Shown in pieces: positions 9,350 through 17,603 of a DNA stretch of 64,000 bases. The notes beneath the pieces are model-generated. The model did no database searches. It was given only the letters and a program-made list of their open reading frames with translations, and was not told the DNA's origin. The position numbers were made by a program, and so were the translations under genes. The DNA lies in NCBI RefSeq assembly GCF_017877135.1, contig NZ_JAGIPH010000006.1, forward strand, positions 248,001 through 312,000, given 5' to 3'. The DNA comes from Neorhizobium galegae. Its GTDB lineage: Bacteria > Pseudomonadota > Alphaproteobacteria > Rhizobiales > Rhizobiaceae. Positions within the stretch are counted from its first letter, which is position 1. Each line of letters begins with the position of its first letter.

Positions 9350-10366
9350 ATGACCATGAAATTCGTTCTTGCGGCAACCGCTGCCGCGATGCTGAGCACC
9401 GTTGCGTTTTCGGCCCATGCCGAAACGTCTTCGAAGAAAATCGCCCTGTCCAACAACTACGCCGGCAATTCCTGGCGCCAGGCCATGCTGACCAGCTGGG
9501 ACAAGGTGACCAAGGAAGCGGTGAAATCCGGCATCGTGGCGGCCGCCGATCCGTTCACCACGGCGGAAAACCAGGCGACCGAGCAGGCAGCCCAGATCCA
9601 GAATATGATCCTGCAGGGCTATGATGCGATCGTCATCAACGCGGCCTCGCCGACGGCGCTGAATGGCGCAATCAAGGAAGCCTGCGATGCCGGCATCACC
9701 GTGGTGTCGTTCGACGGCATCGTGACGGAACCCTGCGCCTGGCGCATCGCCGTCAACTTCAAGGAAATGGGCGCAAGCCAGGTGGAATATCTGGCGAAGA
9801 AATTGCCGAAGGGCGGCAATCTTCTCGAAATCCGCGGCTTGGCCGGGGTTTTCGTCGATGACGAAATTTCCGCCGGCATCCATGCCGGTGTCGAGAAATA
9901 CCCGCAGTTCAAGATCGTCGGCTCCGTGCATGGCGACTGGGCGCAGGATGTCGCCCAGCGCGCCGTGGCAGGCCTCCTGCCAAGCCTTCCCGAGATTGCA
10001 GCCGTGGTGACCCAGGGCGGTGACGGCTATGGCGCCGCACAGGCCTTCGAAGCAGCCAAGCGTCCGACCCCGGTCATCGTCATGGGCAACCGTGAGGATG
10101 AGCTGCAGTGGTGGAAGAAGCAGAAGGATGCCAGCGGCTACGAGACCATGTCCGTCTCGATCGCGCCCGGCGTCTCGACGCTCGCCTTCTGGGTGGCCCA
10201 GCAGATCCTGGACGGCAAGCAGGTGAAGAAGGATTTGACCGTTCCCTTCCTGCGCATCGACCAGGCCAATCTCGAAAAGAACCTCGAGACGACGCAGAAG
10301 GGCGGCGTCGCTAATGTCGAGTATTCGCTCGAAGACGCCAAGGCCGTCATCGCTTCGGCGAAGTAA
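9350..10366 (+). CDS. Periplasmic sugar-binding protein (RbsB-like, type I fold)
   Basis: A 338-residue protein with a signal peptide ending AFSAHA (about residue 25). The mature part is a type I periplasmic-binding protein of the ribose/galactose family: IALSNNYAGNSWR at the start, AAQIQNMILQGYDAIVINAAS, and later TQGGDGYGAAQAFEAA. The start at 9350 has GGGAGAGAG upstream; a second ATG two codons later is possible. It heads the operon with ATPase and two permeases, and lies divergent from the two-component genes. The downstream lactonase and keto-deoxy-acid dehydratase suggest the ligand is an aldopentose or related sugar. Confidence 0.88.
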   Translation: MTMKFVLAATAAAMLSTVAFSAHAETSSKKIALSNNYAGNSWRQAMLTSWDKVTKEAVKSGIVAAADPFTTAENQATEQAAQIQNMILQGYDAIVINAASPTALNGAIKEACDAGITVVSFDGIVTEPCAWRIAVNFKEMGASQVEYLAKKLPKGGNLLEIRGLAGVFVDDEISAGIHAGVEKYPQFKIVGSVHGDWAQDVAQRAVAGLLPSLPEIAAVVTQGGDGYGAAQAFEAAKRPTPVIVMGNREDELQWWKKQKDASGYETMSVSIAPGVSTLAFWVAQQILDGKQVKKDLTVPFLRIDQANLEKNLETTQKGGVANVEYSLEDAKAVIASAK

Positions 10367-10414
10367 CGCAAGGCAAACGTGATCGCCGACAAGGCGTTCC
10401 TCCCGCAGCTTCAT

Positions 10415-10433
10415 CCGGAAACCGGTTTTCCGG
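10415..10433. repeat. Palindromic CCGGAAA / TTTCCGG intergenic element
   Basis: A 7-bp inverted repeat around the self-complementary core AAACCGGTTT, in the 126-bp gap between binding-protein and ATPase genes. Similar AAACCGGTTT-containing palindromes are, from memory, common intergenic repeats in Rhizobiaceae. Here it may form an mRNA hairpin that protects or ends the transcript after the binding-protein gene, so that more binding protein than transporter is made. Confidence 0.5.
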
Positions 10434-10492
10434 GTGGAGCAGCCATGAATCGTGGTTTGAACTGGTAAGCCGGCAGCGTGGGCAAGTGTGGA

Positions 10493-11950
10493 ATGACTGA
10501 AGTGTCAGAAACCGAAGCGGTGGTCTCCATCCGTCAGGTGCGCGTCGAATTCGGTGCGGTGAAGGCGCTGGATGGCGTGGATTTCGAGGTGCGCCCCGGC
10601 GAGGCGGTCGGCCTGGTCGGCCATAACGGCGCCGGCAAGTCGACGATCGTCAATGTCATCAATGGCGGGCTGTCGCCGCATCAGGGCGAGATCCTCTATG
10701 AAGGCGAGCCCGGCGGCGGAATTTCCAGGGCGCGGGCGCATGGCGTGCGCTGCGTCTTCCAGGAACTGTCGCTCTGCCCCAATCTGACCGTGGTGGAAAA
10801 CACCCGCCTCATGCATGCGGGCCTGAAGGGTTTCGGCTGGCGGAAGCGGGCGGCAACGCTCATCCGCGCCCGCATGGACGAAGTCTTTCCCGGCCATGGC
10901 ATCGATCCGCTCGCAACCGTCGGATCGCTGTCGATTGCCGAGCGCCAGATGGTGGAGATCGCCATCAACTTCCTGACCGTCACCGAAGATCCCAAGCTCG
11001 TCATCCTCGACGAGCCGACCTCTTCGCTCGATGCAAGCCTTGCCGAGCAGCTGATGACCTATGTGCGCCGTTTCGTGAGAGAGGGTGGCTCAGTTCTGCT
11101 CATCTCGCACATTCTGGGCGAGATCCTGTCCACCTCCAGCCGCATCGTGGTGATGAAGGACGGCCGCGTCGTCACCTCGCGCCCGGCGGGCGAATTTTCC
11201 GTGAAAACCCTGGTGGAGGCGATGGGAAGCGTGGTGAAGGAAACCGCGCGCACGGCCTCGTCAGGCACGGCGTCTGCCGAAAAGGTCATCGCGCTTGTGC
11301 CGCAAGGTGGCTCGGCGACGCCGTTTCATGCCGCAAGAGGCGAGATCATCGGTCTTGCCGGCCTTGGCGGCCATGGCCAGACGCGCATGCTGCTCGACCT
11401 CTTTGCCGAGAGCAGCAGCAAGTGGTTTCCGACTGCCGCCAAGCGGATGGCCTTCGTGGCGGGCGATCGCGCGCTGAACGGCACGTTTTCGCAGTGGAGC
11501 ATCCTGCGCAACCTTTCGATCGGCAACCTGCCGCAGCTTGCGCGGCTTGCCGCGGTGCACACCGCCCGCGAAACCGCGCATGGCGAAGACTGGAAAGCCC
11601 GCATGGGGATCCGCACACCGGACATGAACAATCCCATCCTGTCGCTTTCCGGCGGCAACCAGCAGAAGGTTCTGTTTGCCCGCGCGCTGGCGAGCGACGC
11701 CACCATCGTCCTGATGGACGATCCGATGCGCGGCGTCGATATCGGCACCAAGCAGGAGGTCTATGCGACGCTGCGGCGCGAGGCCTCTGCCGGGCGCACC
11801 TTCATCTGGTATTCGACCGAAATGGACGAGGTGCGGCTCTGCGACCGCGTCTATGTCTTCCGCGACGGCGCTATCGTTGCCGAACTCTCTGGCGATGCGG
11901 TGAGCGAGGAAAATATTCTGGCTGCCTCCTTTTCGGGAGAAGCGGCATGA
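10493..11950 (+). CDS. Sugar ABC transporter ATPase, tandem domains (RbsA-like)
   Basis: A 485-residue protein with two ABC modules. The first has Walker A GHNGAGKST (43-51), a variant signature LSIAERQMVEIA and Walker B LVILDEPTSSLD. The second has the degenerate Walker A typical of RbsA/MglA (GLGGHGQTR), a canonical signature LSGGNQQKVLFARAL and VLMDDPMRGVD. A GTG at 10478 is an alternative start, but the ATG at 10493 gives the expected N-terminus. It ends overlapping the first permease by four bases. It powers uptake together with the genes on each side. Confidence 0.9.
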   Translation: MTEVSETEAVVSIRQVRVEFGAVKALDGVDFEVRPGEAVGLVGHNGAGKSTIVNVINGGLSPHQGEILYEGEPGGGISRARAHGVRCVFQELSLCPNLTVVENTRLMHAGLKGFGWRKRAATLIRARMDEVFPGHGIDPLATVGSLSIAERQMVEIAINFLTVTEDPKLVILDEPTSSLDASLAEQLMTYVRRFVREGGSVLLISHILGEILSTSSRIVVMKDGRVVTSRPAGEFSVKTLVEAMGSVVKETARTASSGTASAEKVIALVPQGGSATPFHAARGEIIGLAGLGGHGQTRMLLDLFAESSSKWFPTAAKRMAFVAGDRALNGTFSQWSILRNLSIGNLPQLARLAAVHTARETAHGEDWKARMGIRTPDMNNPILSLSGGNQQKVLFARALASDATIVLMDDPMRGVDIGTKQEVYATLRREASAGRTFIWYSTEMDEVRLCDRVYVFRDGAIVAELSGDAVSEENILAASFSGEAA

Positions 11951-12891
11951 GAAAGACCGTCTCCGGCCTGCTGCCGATCCTCATCCCGGCCGTCTCGCTT
12001 GCCGTGCTTCTTGCCGCCGTCTTCTACATGCAGCCGCGCGCCATGAGCTATACGGGGCTCAATCTGCTGTTCAATCTCGCCGTTCCCATCGCGCTTGCGA
12101 CCATTGCGCAGATGATCATCATGGCGGTCAACGATCTCGATCTGTCGATCGGCACCTTTGTGAGCTTTGCCGCCTGCGTGACGGCCGTCTACATGCCGAA
12201 CCAGCCACTGGTTGCGATCCTCATTCTGGCCGGCGCCGTCGGCATCTATGCGCTGCTCGGCATTGTCATCACGCTGCGCGACCTGCCGTCCATCGTCGTC
12301 ACGCTCGGCATGAGTTTCGTCTGGGGCGGGCTTGCGGTGCTGATCCTTCCGGCCCCCGGCGGGCAGGCGCCGGTCTGGCTGCGCGCGCTGATGGTGTCGA
12401 AGCCGCCGCTCGTGCCGATGGCGATCGTTGCCAGCGTGGTGATTGCAGTTCTGGCGCATCTTCTCATCATGCGCTCCACCTTCGGTGTGCTATTGCGCGG
12501 TGTGGGCGGCAACAGCCGGTCGGTGGCGCGCGCCGGCTGGTCGGTCCTCGCATTGAAGGGGGCAGCCTATGCCACGGCCGGCATATTTGCGGTGCTGTCC
12601 GGCATGGCGCTGGTCGGGCTCACCACCTCTGCGGATGCCAATATCGCGCTGCGCTATACGCTTCTGTCGATTGCCGGCGTCATTCTGGGTGGCGGTGAAT
12701 TCGTCGGCGGCAAGGTCTCGCCCATCGGCGCGGTCATCGGGGCGCTGACGCTGACCCTTGCCGGCTCCTTCCTGTCCTTCCTGCGCATCTCGCCCGACTG
12801 GCAGATCGGCGCGCAGGGCGGCATTCTCATCATCGTGCTGGCCCTGCGGCTCGTGATCAACCGTCGCAGCCCGCAGGAGAAGACATCATGA
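11947..12891 (+). CDS. Sugar ABC transporter permease (RbsC-like), first
   Basis: A 314-residue membrane protein with eight to ten hydrophobic segments. It has the family hallmark NDLDLSIGT in the second-third helix region and the late motifs LLSIAGVILGGGEFVGGKVSPIGA. Its start overlaps the ATPase stop and its stop overlaps the second permease start, both as ATGA. The Rbs transporter uses two copies of one permease; here two different permeases probably form a heterodimer. Confidence 0.9.
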   Translation: MRKTVSGLLPILIPAVSLAVLLAAVFYMQPRAMSYTGLNLLFNLAVPIALATIAQMIIMAVNDLDLSIGTFVSFAACVTAVYMPNQPLVAILILAGAVGIYALLGIVITLRDLPSIVVTLGMSFVWGGLAVLILPAPGGQAPVWLRALMVSKPPLVPMAIVASVVIAVLAHLLIMRSTFGVLLRGVGGNSRSVARAGWSVLALKGAAYATAGIFAVLSGMALVGLTTSADANIALRYTLLSIAGVILGGGEFVGGKVSPIGAVIGALTLTLAGSFLSFLRISPDWQIGAQGGILIIVLALRLVINRRSPQEKTS

Positions 12892-13838
12892 ACCGCCTGA
12901 GCCTTCTTTCCCGCAAACCCTGGACCTGGTCCTTCGTCGCAGCGCTTGCCACCTGGATCGTGACGATCCTGTTTACCGGCGGCGCCAGCACCGCAAGCCT
13001 CACGCAGGCGACGCTGACCTTTGCCGCCTTTTCGGTGATCGTCGGTCTTGGCCAGATGCTGGTCATCACGCTCGGCCCTGGCAATGTCGATCTGTCGGTG
13101 CCGGCCACCATCACGCTGTCGGGCACGGTGGCGCTGAAGCTGATGGACGGGCAGGACGGCATGATCCTGGCGGGCCTTGCCGTCTCCATCGCGATCGGCC
13201 TTGCCATCGGCATCGTCAACTATGCGATGATCAAGTTCCTGCGCATTCCGCCGATCATCGCAACGCTGTCGATGAGCTTTCTCGTCCAGTCCACGGCGAT
13301 CTGGTACAATCGCGGCCTGCGCGTGAAGCCGCCGGAGGAGCTGGCAAGCTTTACCACCTCTTCCACCTTCGGCGTGCCGAACACGGCCCTTGTCGCCCTC
13401 CTTCTGTCGCTTGCCGTCTGGTGGCTGCTCGACCGGGCGATCTTCGGGCGCTGGATCTCGGCGATCGGCCAGAATGCCTTTTCCGCCCGCATGGCCGGCA
13501 TCGCCGTCGATGGCTGCCGGCTTGCGACCTATGTGCTCTGCGCGGTGCTGGCCTCGGTCTGCGGCTATCTTCTGGCAAGCTTTTCCGGCGGCGCCGCGCT
13601 CAACATGGGCGCCGAATATCTGCTGATGTCGATTGCCGTCGTCGTCATCGGCGGCTCGGCGGTGGCCGGCGGCAATTCCAACGTGCCGGGCATCTGGGGG
13701 GCATCGCTCTTCATGTTCCTCGTCGTTTCCATGCTCAACACCTATGGCTTCGGGGCTGGCGTGCGGCTCATCATGACCGGCCTCATCATCATCTGCGTCA
13801 TCGTGGCGGCAAGCCGACCTGCCGGGTCGGCGCGCTGA
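12888..13838 (+). CDS. Sugar ABC transporter permease (RbsC-like), second
   Basis: A 316-residue homologue of the preceding permease, with LGPGNVDLSVPA in place of NDLDLSIGT and the late motif LLMSIAVVVIGGSAVAGGNSNVPG. It has about nine membrane segments. The four-base ATGA overlap with the first permease and the 35-bp gap to the lactonase gene place it in the same transcript. It probably pairs with the first permease in the channel. Confidence 0.9.
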   Translation: MNRLSLLSRKPWTWSFVAALATWIVTILFTGGASTASLTQATLTFAAFSVIVGLGQMLVITLGPGNVDLSVPATITLSGTVALKLMDGQDGMILAGLAVSIAIGLAIGIVNYAMIKFLRIPPIIATLSMSFLVQSTAIWYNRGLRVKPPEELASFTTSSTFGVPNTALVALLLSLAVWWLLDRAIFGRWISAIGQNAFSARMAGIAVDGCRLATYVLCAVLASVCGYLLASFSGGAALNMGAEYLLMSIAVVVIGGSAVAGGNSNVPGIWGASLFMFLVVSMLNTYGFGAGVRLIMTGLIIICVIVAASRPAGSAR

Positions 13839-13873
13839 CCTTCAGACACTCACACCAGCCAACCGGATAGCCC

Positions 13874-14794
13874 ATGTCGCACGCCCGCACCGGGATCTAC
13901 GAGATCCACGATCCCCGCTTCCGCAACCTGATCGTCTCGAGCGCTGCCCTCGAGGAACTTTACAGCGGCTGCCGCTGGGCCGAAGGCCCGGTCTGGTTCG
14001 GCGACCACAATTGCCTGATCTTCAGCGATATCCCGAACCAGCGGATGCTGCGCTATGTGCCGGGTGCCGGCGTCTCGACCTTCCGCAGCCCCTCCAATTT
14101 CGCCAATGGCAATACCCGCGACCGCGCCGGCCGGCTGATCACCTGCGAGCATGGCGGGCGGCGGGTGACCCGCACCGAGGCCGACGGCCGGATCACGGTG
14201 CTTGCCGACCGCTTCGAGGGCAAGCGCCTCAATGCCCCCAATGATGTCGTGGTCAGATCCGATGGCAGCATCTGGTTTACCGATCCGACCTACGGCATCC
14301 TCTCCGACTACGAGGGATACCAGGCAGAGCCTGAGCTCGACACGCACAATGTCTTCCGGCTCGATCCGGCAACAGGAGAGCTGACGGTTGTCGTCGATGA
14401 TTTCGGCCAGCCGAACGGACTTGCCTTTTCACCGGACGAAAAGCGGCTTTATGTGGCCGATTCCGCCTCGAGCCATGACGAGACCTGGCCGAGCCATATC
14501 CGCGTCTTCGACGTGACGGAGGAGGGCAGGCTCGCCAACGGGCGCGTGTTCGCCGAGATCGACAAGGGGCTTCCGGACGGGTTCCGCCTCGATCTTGCCG
14601 GCAATCTGTGGACGAGTGCGGCCGACGGCGTGCACTGCTTTGCCCCCGACGGCACGCTCCTTGGCAAGATCCTCGTGCCGCAGACGGTCGCCAATCTCAC
14701 CTTCGGCGGGGAGAGGCGCAACCGGCTCTACATCACGGCGACGACCTCGCTTTACGCCATCTACGTCACGACGACCGGTGCCCAGTGGCCGTAA
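13874..14794 (+). CDS. SMP-30/gluconolactonase-family lactonase
   Basis: A 306-residue six-bladed propeller lactonase. Expected metal ligands are present: E37 in AEGPVW, N123 in NAPNDV, N181 in QPNGLAF and D196 in YVADS. It would hydrolyse a sugar lactone to the acid after a dehydrogenase step. No signal peptide is seen, so it acts in the cytoplasm. Position between the sugar importer and a XylX-like dehydratase suggests a pentonolactone or similar, but the sugar dehydrogenase itself is not in the window. Confidence 0.86.
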   Translation: MSHARTGIYEIHDPRFRNLIVSSAALEELYSGCRWAEGPVWFGDHNCLIFSDIPNQRMLRYVPGAGVSTFRSPSNFANGNTRDRAGRLITCEHGGRRVTRTEADGRITVLADRFEGKRLNAPNDVVVRSDGSIWFTDPTYGILSDYEGYQAEPELDTHNVFRLDPATGELTVVVDDFGQPNGLAFSPDEKRLYVADSASSHDETWPSHIRVFDVTEEGRLANGRVFAEIDKGLPDGFRLDLAGNLWTSAADGVHCFAPDGTLLGKILVPQTVANLTFGGERRNRLYITATTSLYAIYVTTTGAQWP

Positions 14795-14934
14795 GGCAGA
14801 GCGCCGGGCGCGCGGGGCTCTTGGCGGTTTCGCTGCCAGACGGGAGAGACTGAACACATCTGGAATCGCCGGTTTGAGGTATCCGCCGCAGGGTAGACAG
14901 CTGCAAAAACTGTCCCTATGTAACGGACCGGAGG

Positions 14935-14953
14935 TTGTCAGACATCATGACAA
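14935..14953. promoter_or_regulatory. Inverted repeat TTGTCA-N7-TGACAA upstream of the XylX-like gene
   Basis: Perfect 6-bp arms at 14935-14940 and 14948-14953, about 55 bp before the GTG start at 15008. It lies in a 213-bp gap that otherwise holds no gene. It resembles a regulator half-site pair and would allow separate control of the dehydratase gene. Confidence 0.4.
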
Positions 14954-15007
14954 TAGGGCTTGGTGACTGGAACGCGTCCCGGCCCGGAGGAGAAGGGAAT
15001 AGCCGTC

Positions 15008-16168
15008 GTGGCCTTGCAGAACAGCCTGAAATCCGTGGAAATCCTGCCGGAAGACGCCGACAAGGCGCTGCTCGTCGGGCGTGTCTGGTCCAATGCCGCC
15101 GCAGGCCCGTGCCCGGTGCTTGTGAAGGCCGGTCGCGTGTTCGACCTCAGCAGCCTTTCGCCCACCATGTCCGGCCTTCTGGAGATCGAGGGGCTTGCAG
15201 AGCAACTCGCCGCAGCAACCGATCTTGCCGATCTCGGCAGCCTTGACGCCTATCTGTCGGGCGAGGCAGGCCATCTTCTGGCGCCGGTCGACCTGCAGGC
15301 GGTCAAAGCCGCCGGCGTCACCTTCGCCGACAGCATGCTGGAGCGGGTGATCGAGGAACAGGCCAAGGGCGATGCGGGGCGCGCGCAGGAGATCCGCGGC
15401 AAGCTCGCACCGGTTCTCGGCGACAGCCTGCGCGGTCTGGTTGCCGGGTCCGAGCAGGCCGCCAAGGTCAAGACGCTGCTGCAGGACATGGGCCTCTGGT
15501 CGCAATATCTGGAAGTCGGCATTGGGCCGGATGCGGAAATCTTCACCAAGGCGCAGCCCATGTCGTCGGTCGGCTGCGGCGACCGTGTCGGCATTCACCC
15601 GATTTCGCAGTGGAACAACCCGGAACCGGAAGTGGTGCTCGCCGTGCGCTCCGATGGCACAATCGTCGGGGCAACGCTTGGCAACGACGTCAACCTGCGC
15701 GATGTCGAGGGCCGCTCGGCGCTTCTGCTCGGCAAGGCCAAGGACAACAACGCCTCCTGCGCCATCGGCCCGTTCATCCGCCTCTTCGACGGCGATTTCA
15801 CGCTCGACGTGCTGCGCAAGGTGCGCGTCTCGCTTCTGGTGCGCGGCGAGGACGGTTTCGAGATGACCGGCGAAAGCCCGATGGAGGCGATCAGCCGCAC
15901 GCCGGAAAATCTCGCATCGCAATTGCGCAACCGCAATCACCAGTATCCCGATGGCGCCGTTCTGTTTCTCGGCACGATGTTTGCGCCGGTCAAGGATCGT
16001 CGTGGCGTCGGCCTCGGCTTTACCCATGAGATCGGTGACCGGGTGGAGATCTCCACCCCAAAGCTCGGTCGACTGGTCAATATCGTCGACCGCTGCGATG
16101 CCTGCCCGGAATGGACCTTTGGCACACGGGCGCTGTTTGAAAACCTCGCCCGCCGCGGTCTTCTCTAA
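15008..16168 (+). CDS. 2-keto-3-deoxypentonate dehydratase, XylX-like (FAH superfamily)
   Basis: A 386-residue member of the fumarylacetoacetate-hydrolase superfamily. The conserved stretches LLAPVDLQAVKAAGVTF, ERVIEEQAKGDAG, LEVGIGPDAEIFTK, WNNPEPEVVL, GNDVNLRD and AKDNNASCAIGPF match, from memory, Caulobacter XylX, which dehydrates 2-keto-3-deoxy-D-xylonate to 2-ketoglutarate semialdehyde in the Weimberg pathway. The acidic metal ligands E and D are included. I choose GTG at 15008, preceded by GGAGGAGAAGGG, over an upstream in-frame GTG at 14960. With the lactonase and importer it defines an oxidative pentose pathway whose exact sugar is not determined. Confidence 0.83.
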   Translation: MALQNSLKSVEILPEDADKALLVGRVWSNAAAGPCPVLVKAGRVFDLSSLSPTMSGLLEIEGLAEQLAAATDLADLGSLDAYLSGEAGHLLAPVDLQAVKAAGVTFADSMLERVIEEQAKGDAGRAQEIRGKLAPVLGDSLRGLVAGSEQAAKVKTLLQDMGLWSQYLEVGIGPDAEIFTKAQPMSSVGCGDRVGIHPISQWNNPEPEVVLAVRSDGTIVGATLGNDVNLRDVEGRSALLLGKAKDNNASCAIGPFIRLFDGDFTLDVLRKVRVSLLVRGEDGFEMTGESPMEAISRTPENLASQLRNRNHQYPDGAVLFLGTMFAPVKDRRGVGLGFTHEIGDRVEISTPKLGRLVNIVDRCDACPEWTFGTRALFENLARRGLL

Positions 16169-16190
16169 GGCAGTCTCACTCCAAAAGCGC

Positions 16191-16214
16191 GCCGGCATCC
16201 GCACGGATGCCGGC
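16191..16214. terminator. Hairpin terminator between convergent genes
   Basis: GCCGGCATCCG pairs perfectly with CGGATGCCGGC around a tiny loop. On the minus strand a TTTT run follows a few bases later, so it best serves the EamA gene; it may also stop the plus-strand operon. Confidence 0.7.
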
Positions 16215-16236
16215 CTTCGCCGCTCGCGGCCTGCCG

Positions 16237-17154
16237 CTATTCCGGAATGGCCGGCAGCACCGTGTCGCGCGTCTTCAACTGCTTCTCGCGGAAGAAGATG
16301 AACAGGCCGGACCCGACGATGAGGGTCGCCCCGATCACCATGCTGGTGCGCGGCACCTCGCCGAAGAACCACCAACCGAAGACGATCGCCCAGACAAGCA
16401 GCGTATATTGCAGCGGCGCAACCGATGCCGCGTCGGAAATCTTGAGCGCCCGGTTGACCAGCATATGGGCGCTCATGGCAACGATGCCGAGGAGGCCGAG
16501 AGCCAGGAGTTCCGTGGCCGATGCCAGCGGCACCCAGTCGAAGGGCGCCGAAACGAGGCCCGCAATCGCCGTTCCCAGCATCTGGAACAGAACCAGCGTC
16601 TTGTCCGGCGTGGCGCGCAGGCTGCGGCCCGACAGCAGCATGAAGGCAAAAGCGGCCGTGCCGACAATCGAGATCAGCGCCGGCAGGGTAAACATGGCAC
16701 TCGACGGCTCAAGCGTCACGATGACGCCGACAAAGCCGATGCCGATCGCCGTCCAGCGCCGCCAGCCGACCTTTTCCCCCAGAAGAAAGGGGGCGGCGGC
16801 CGCCACATAGATCGGCGCTGCCAGCCAGTAGGTCATCACGTCGGCAAGCGGCAGCGACATCACCGCATAATAGAAGCAGAAGAGTTCGAGCGTCGAAAAG
16901 ACGACGCGCGCCGCCTGGAGGCCCGGCCGCTCCACCTCCAGGATCGGCTTGCGGCCGGAGATCCACAGGAAGGGGGCCAGAATGATGAGCGCGGCAATCG
17001 AGCGGATGAGGATGACCTGACCAAGCCCGTAGCTTCCCATCAGCCACTTGCCCATGGCGTCGTTCAGCGAAAACAACAGCATGCCGAAGAGCATGATGGC
17101 AGGCCCGGCAAAGACTTTGGCCGGTGCGCTGCGGCGGGAAGGGGATGCTGACAT
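16237..17154 (-). CDS. EamA-family (DMT) transporter
   Basis: A 305-residue inner-membrane protein with two EamA repeats, ten predicted helices in all (for example AIMLFGMLLFSLNDAMGKWL and MVIGATLIVGSGLFIFF). Family members export or import amino acids, nucleosides or other small metabolites; the substrate cannot be read from sequence. The ATG at 17154 has GGAG six bases upstream, so the longer in-frame reading beginning near 17430 is rejected. It is convergent with the XylX-like gene and separate from the MFS/ArsB pair. Confidence 0.82.
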   Translation of the reverse strand: MSASPSRRSAPAKVFAGPAIMLFGMLLFSLNDAMGKWLMGSYGLGQVILIRSIAALIILAPFLWISGRKPILEVERPGLQAARVVFSTLELFCFYYAVMSLPLADVMTYWLAAPIYVAAAAPFLLGEKVGWRRWTAIGIGFVGVIVTLEPSSAMFTLPALISIVGTAAFAFMLLSGRSLRATPDKTLVLFQMLGTAIAGLVSAPFDWVPLASATELLALGLLGIVAMSAHMLVNRALKISDAASVAPLQYTLLVWAIVFGWWFFGEVPRTSMVIGATLIVGSGLFIFFREKQLKTRDTVLPAIPE

Positions 17155-17603
17155 GTCTGCTCCAGAGCGATGATCGGTGGCCGCGATCGAGGTGGGCGAG
17201 GGCAGAGCGACCGCAGCTCTCCCGGGGCGCGTTCCGAAGGCAGGGTCGGCGTCATCCGAACCGCTGACCGGGCAGCACCATGATGACGCCCTTCTGCACG
17301 TTTCCGACGGCGCTGACCAGAACCTTGTGCCGCAGGATGCAGAAAGCCCGCCACCTTTCCGGGCGCACGTGCCCTTGATGCCTCGCGCAGGAGATGTGGC
17401 GCGGCAAAGCGAGGCGCCGGCGGGCTCCATTGTGCGGGTGCCAGCCGGCAGTTGAGCCTTGGCGTGGCGTCGCAGCTGCAGGTTTTTACCCGCGCAATGT
17501 CCGCTGGATCGGCCGGATTATTTGTTTTTCGGCGCCTGGAACAAATGCTGCAGGACGTCGTTTCCGCCCGCCACGAACGCGCCGCGGAACAAGGATGACC
17601 GGC
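17155..17603. other. Long intergenic region without a convincing gene
   Basis: About 450 bases between divergent transporter genes. One short minus-strand frame ending with a stop at 17252-17254 reads like protein for about 40 codons (ILRHKVLVSAVG, then GVIMVLPGQRFG) but has no ribosome site. It could be a gene remnant. Promoters for both flanking genes must lie here, but no strong -35/-10 pair stands out. Confidence 0.5.

Noticed and set aside
17155..17430. Upstream extension of the EamA-transporter frame
   Set aside because: The extension is unlike any transporter N-terminus, and the ATG at 17154 has a well-placed GGAG.
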